Shown in pieces: positions 34,991 through 36,067 of a DNA stretch of 36,067 nt. Positions within the stretch are counted from its first letter, which is position 1; the number at the start of each line of letters is the position of its first letter. Source of the stretch: Gemmatimonadota bacterium (GTDB lineage: Bacteria > Gemmatimonadota > Gemmatimonadetes > Gemmatimonadales > Gemmatimonadaceae); contig CANHTA010000012.1 of assembly GCA_947463135.1 (NCBI GenBank), positions 1 through 36,067 of the forward strand, written 5' to 3'. Under the pieces are notes generated by a model. That model did not search any database. It was given only the letters and a program-made list of their open reading frames with translations, and was not told the origin of the DNA. The position numbers and the translations under genes were made by a program.

Positions 34991-36067
34991 ATGACTCCGT
35001 CCGCGCATCCTCCCGACCATCGGCTGACAACCTCACCGGCTCCGCATCTGGAGTCGTGGCAGTTGCCCCCGGGCTGGTCGTGGGGGCATGAGGCCATTCA
35101 GCGTGAGCATCGGCATTACCAGGAGGTCATCGATGCGCTCGGGCGATCCCTCGCGCTGGTGAGTGCGCCCGATCCCCGTCACAAGGAATGGCTGCGGTGT
35201 GAGGCGCGCGCGCTGGCACACCGGAATCATCCGTCCATCCCCACCACGTATCACTTTTGGGCGTCCTACGAGGAGAGCCGGCGAGGGCCCGGTTATCTCC
35301 GCCGCTGGATCGGTGGGGAAACGGTGTATTCCCGCGTGGCACGGCTGGGGCCGGAGGCAATTCCGTTTGCCTTGCAGGTGCTCCGTGAGGCTGGCAGCAC
35401 GCTGGCCTATCTCCATGACACGGGCTCGTCGCATGGCGCGATTTCGGCGAGTACCATCTGGCTCACGCCGGGTGGCCGCCTGTGGCTGTTGGGGTGGGAG
35501 TGGGTCTTGCCGCGCGACCAGCGTCCGCACGGCCTTGAGCCGGCGTCGGCCTACACGCCCTGGCCTCCGGAGTGGCAGGCGGCGGGCTGGCGCCCAACGC
35601 CTGCCTCCGACCAGTGGCAACTGGCGGCCATGCTGTTCACCATGTTGACCGGGGAGACTCCCCCGGAGCATGACGCGCCCCCCCTCTCGCTGCTTCGCCC
35701 GGATTGTCCGCAAGCGCTGGCGACGGTCATGGCGCGGGCGCTCGCGCCCGATCCGGATGATCGCTTCCCGTCCATTGCGGCGATGCTCCGCGACATGGAT
35801 CGCCATGTGTCCGTGCGGCAAGTGATGATCGCGCCAGAGGGCGACGAGTTGCCAACCGTGCTGAACTCCGCCGAGGCGCGTCTGCGCTGGGCCACGGCTG
35901 ATGACTATGAGATTTTGTCACCGCTGGGGAGTGGCATGTTCGGGAGTGTCTGGCGCGCCCGCGATCTGTCGCTGTCGCGCGAAGTGGCCATTAAGGTGCT
36001 CCATCCGCACATCGCGAAAGACGACACCGCCGTGGCGCGGTTTCGTCGTGAGGCGCGCCTCGCCGCG
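34991..36067 (+). CDS. Ser/Thr protein kinase with N-terminal pseudokinase domain, 3' end missing
   Basis: The frame is open from ATG 34991 to the right edge (359 codons seen). Residues 1-290 have a kinase-like layout with degraded motifs. GPGYLRRWIGGETV resembles the hinge region. LAYLHDTGSSHGAISASTIWLT stands where HRD...N would be, and LLGWEW stands where DFG would be. A later DQWQLAAMLFTMLTGETPP matches the F/G-helix region and RFPSIAAMLRDM its end. At Tyr306 a second, intact kinase domain starts, with glycine loop LGSGMFGSVW and ATP-binding Lys335 in VAIKVL; the window ends soon after. It follows the histidine kinase by 28 bases on the same strand. Confidence 0.88.
   Translation, partial: MTPSAHPPDHRLTTSPAPHLESWQLPPGWSWGHEAIQREHRHYQEVIDALGRSLALVSAPDPRHKEWLRCEARALAHRNHPSIPTTYHFWASYEESRRGPGYLRRWIGGETVYSRVARLGPEAIPFALQVLREAGSTLAYLHDTGSSHGAISASTIWLTPGGRLWLLGWEWVLPRDQRPHGLEPASAYTPWPPEWQAAGWRPTPASDQWQLAAMLFTMLTGETPPEHDAPPLSLLRPDCPQALATVMARALAPDPDDRFPSIAAMLRDMDRHVSVRQVMIAPEGDELPTVLNSAEARLRWATADDYEILSPLGSGMFGSVWRARDLSLSREVAIKVLHPHIAKDDTAVARFRREARLAA

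Noticed and set aside
1-36067. tRNA, rRNA, CRISPR arrays or insertion sequences
   Set aside because: I saw no transposase frames, no direct-repeat/spacer arrays and no recognisable tRNA or rRNA segments by reading; a covariance-model scan was not possible.

Overview
The window looks like part of the photosynthesis gene cluster of a phototrophic Gemmatimonadota bacterium (Gemmatimonas phototrophica-like), followed by ordinary chromosomal genes. The base composition is GC-rich. It has proteobacterial-type quinone reaction-centre genes (pufLMC), aerobic cyclase acsF, chlorophyllide reductase bchXYZ and a crtF O-methyltransferase. The four-haem PufC, extended PufM and non-proteobacterial flank also fit. 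The organism assignment is inference from gene content and order, not from a database search.

Region 1 (1-5763, + strand) is one tight operon: bchM (cut by the left edge), a small membrane-anchored protein, acsF, lhaA, a reaction-centre H subunit split into two genes (membrane piece, then cytoplasmic piece), puhB and puhC. Region 2 (5764-6053) is a gene-free convergent gap with a GGG-rich heptamer repeat and a terminator for the opposing operon. Region 3 (6054-9839, - strand) is the puf operon, read as pufB, a second short alpha-subunit gene, pufA, pufL, pufM, pufC. The extra alpha gene is only 54 codons long and easily missed.

Region 4 (9840-17478) holds the regulatory core. Two TGT-N12-ACA (PpsR/CrtJ-type) boxes exactly 8 bp apart lie between puf and the divergent bchO. 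bchC-bchX-bchY-bchZ and crtF run on the - strand, and each of the two transcription units starts at a TTGACA promoter overlapping or adjoining a PpsR box. In both, the GTG start codon falls at the predicted +1, which suggests leaderless mRNAs. bchI-bchD-puhE (17479-21245, +) close the cluster.

Region 5 (21261-30774, - strand) is a tripartite efflux/export operon: a predicted secreted protein, a TolC-like channel, a membrane-fusion protein, one ABC ATPase and four FtsX/MacB-type permeases in an A-B-A-B order. Region 6 (30853-36067, +) has a very large NtrY-like membrane histidine kinase and a Ser/Thr kinase with an N-terminal pseudokinase domain, cut by the right edge.

The photosynthesis genes cooperate as follows. 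BchI/BchD with BchO (and BchH, outside the window) insert Mg. BchM methylates, AcsF closes ring E, and BchXYZ and BchC complete the bacteriochlorin. CrtF methylates the carotenoid. LhaA, PuhB, PuhC and PuhE assemble the PufBA/PufLMC/PuhA complex. bchP, bchG, the remaining bch genes, most crt genes and any ppsR lie outside the window.
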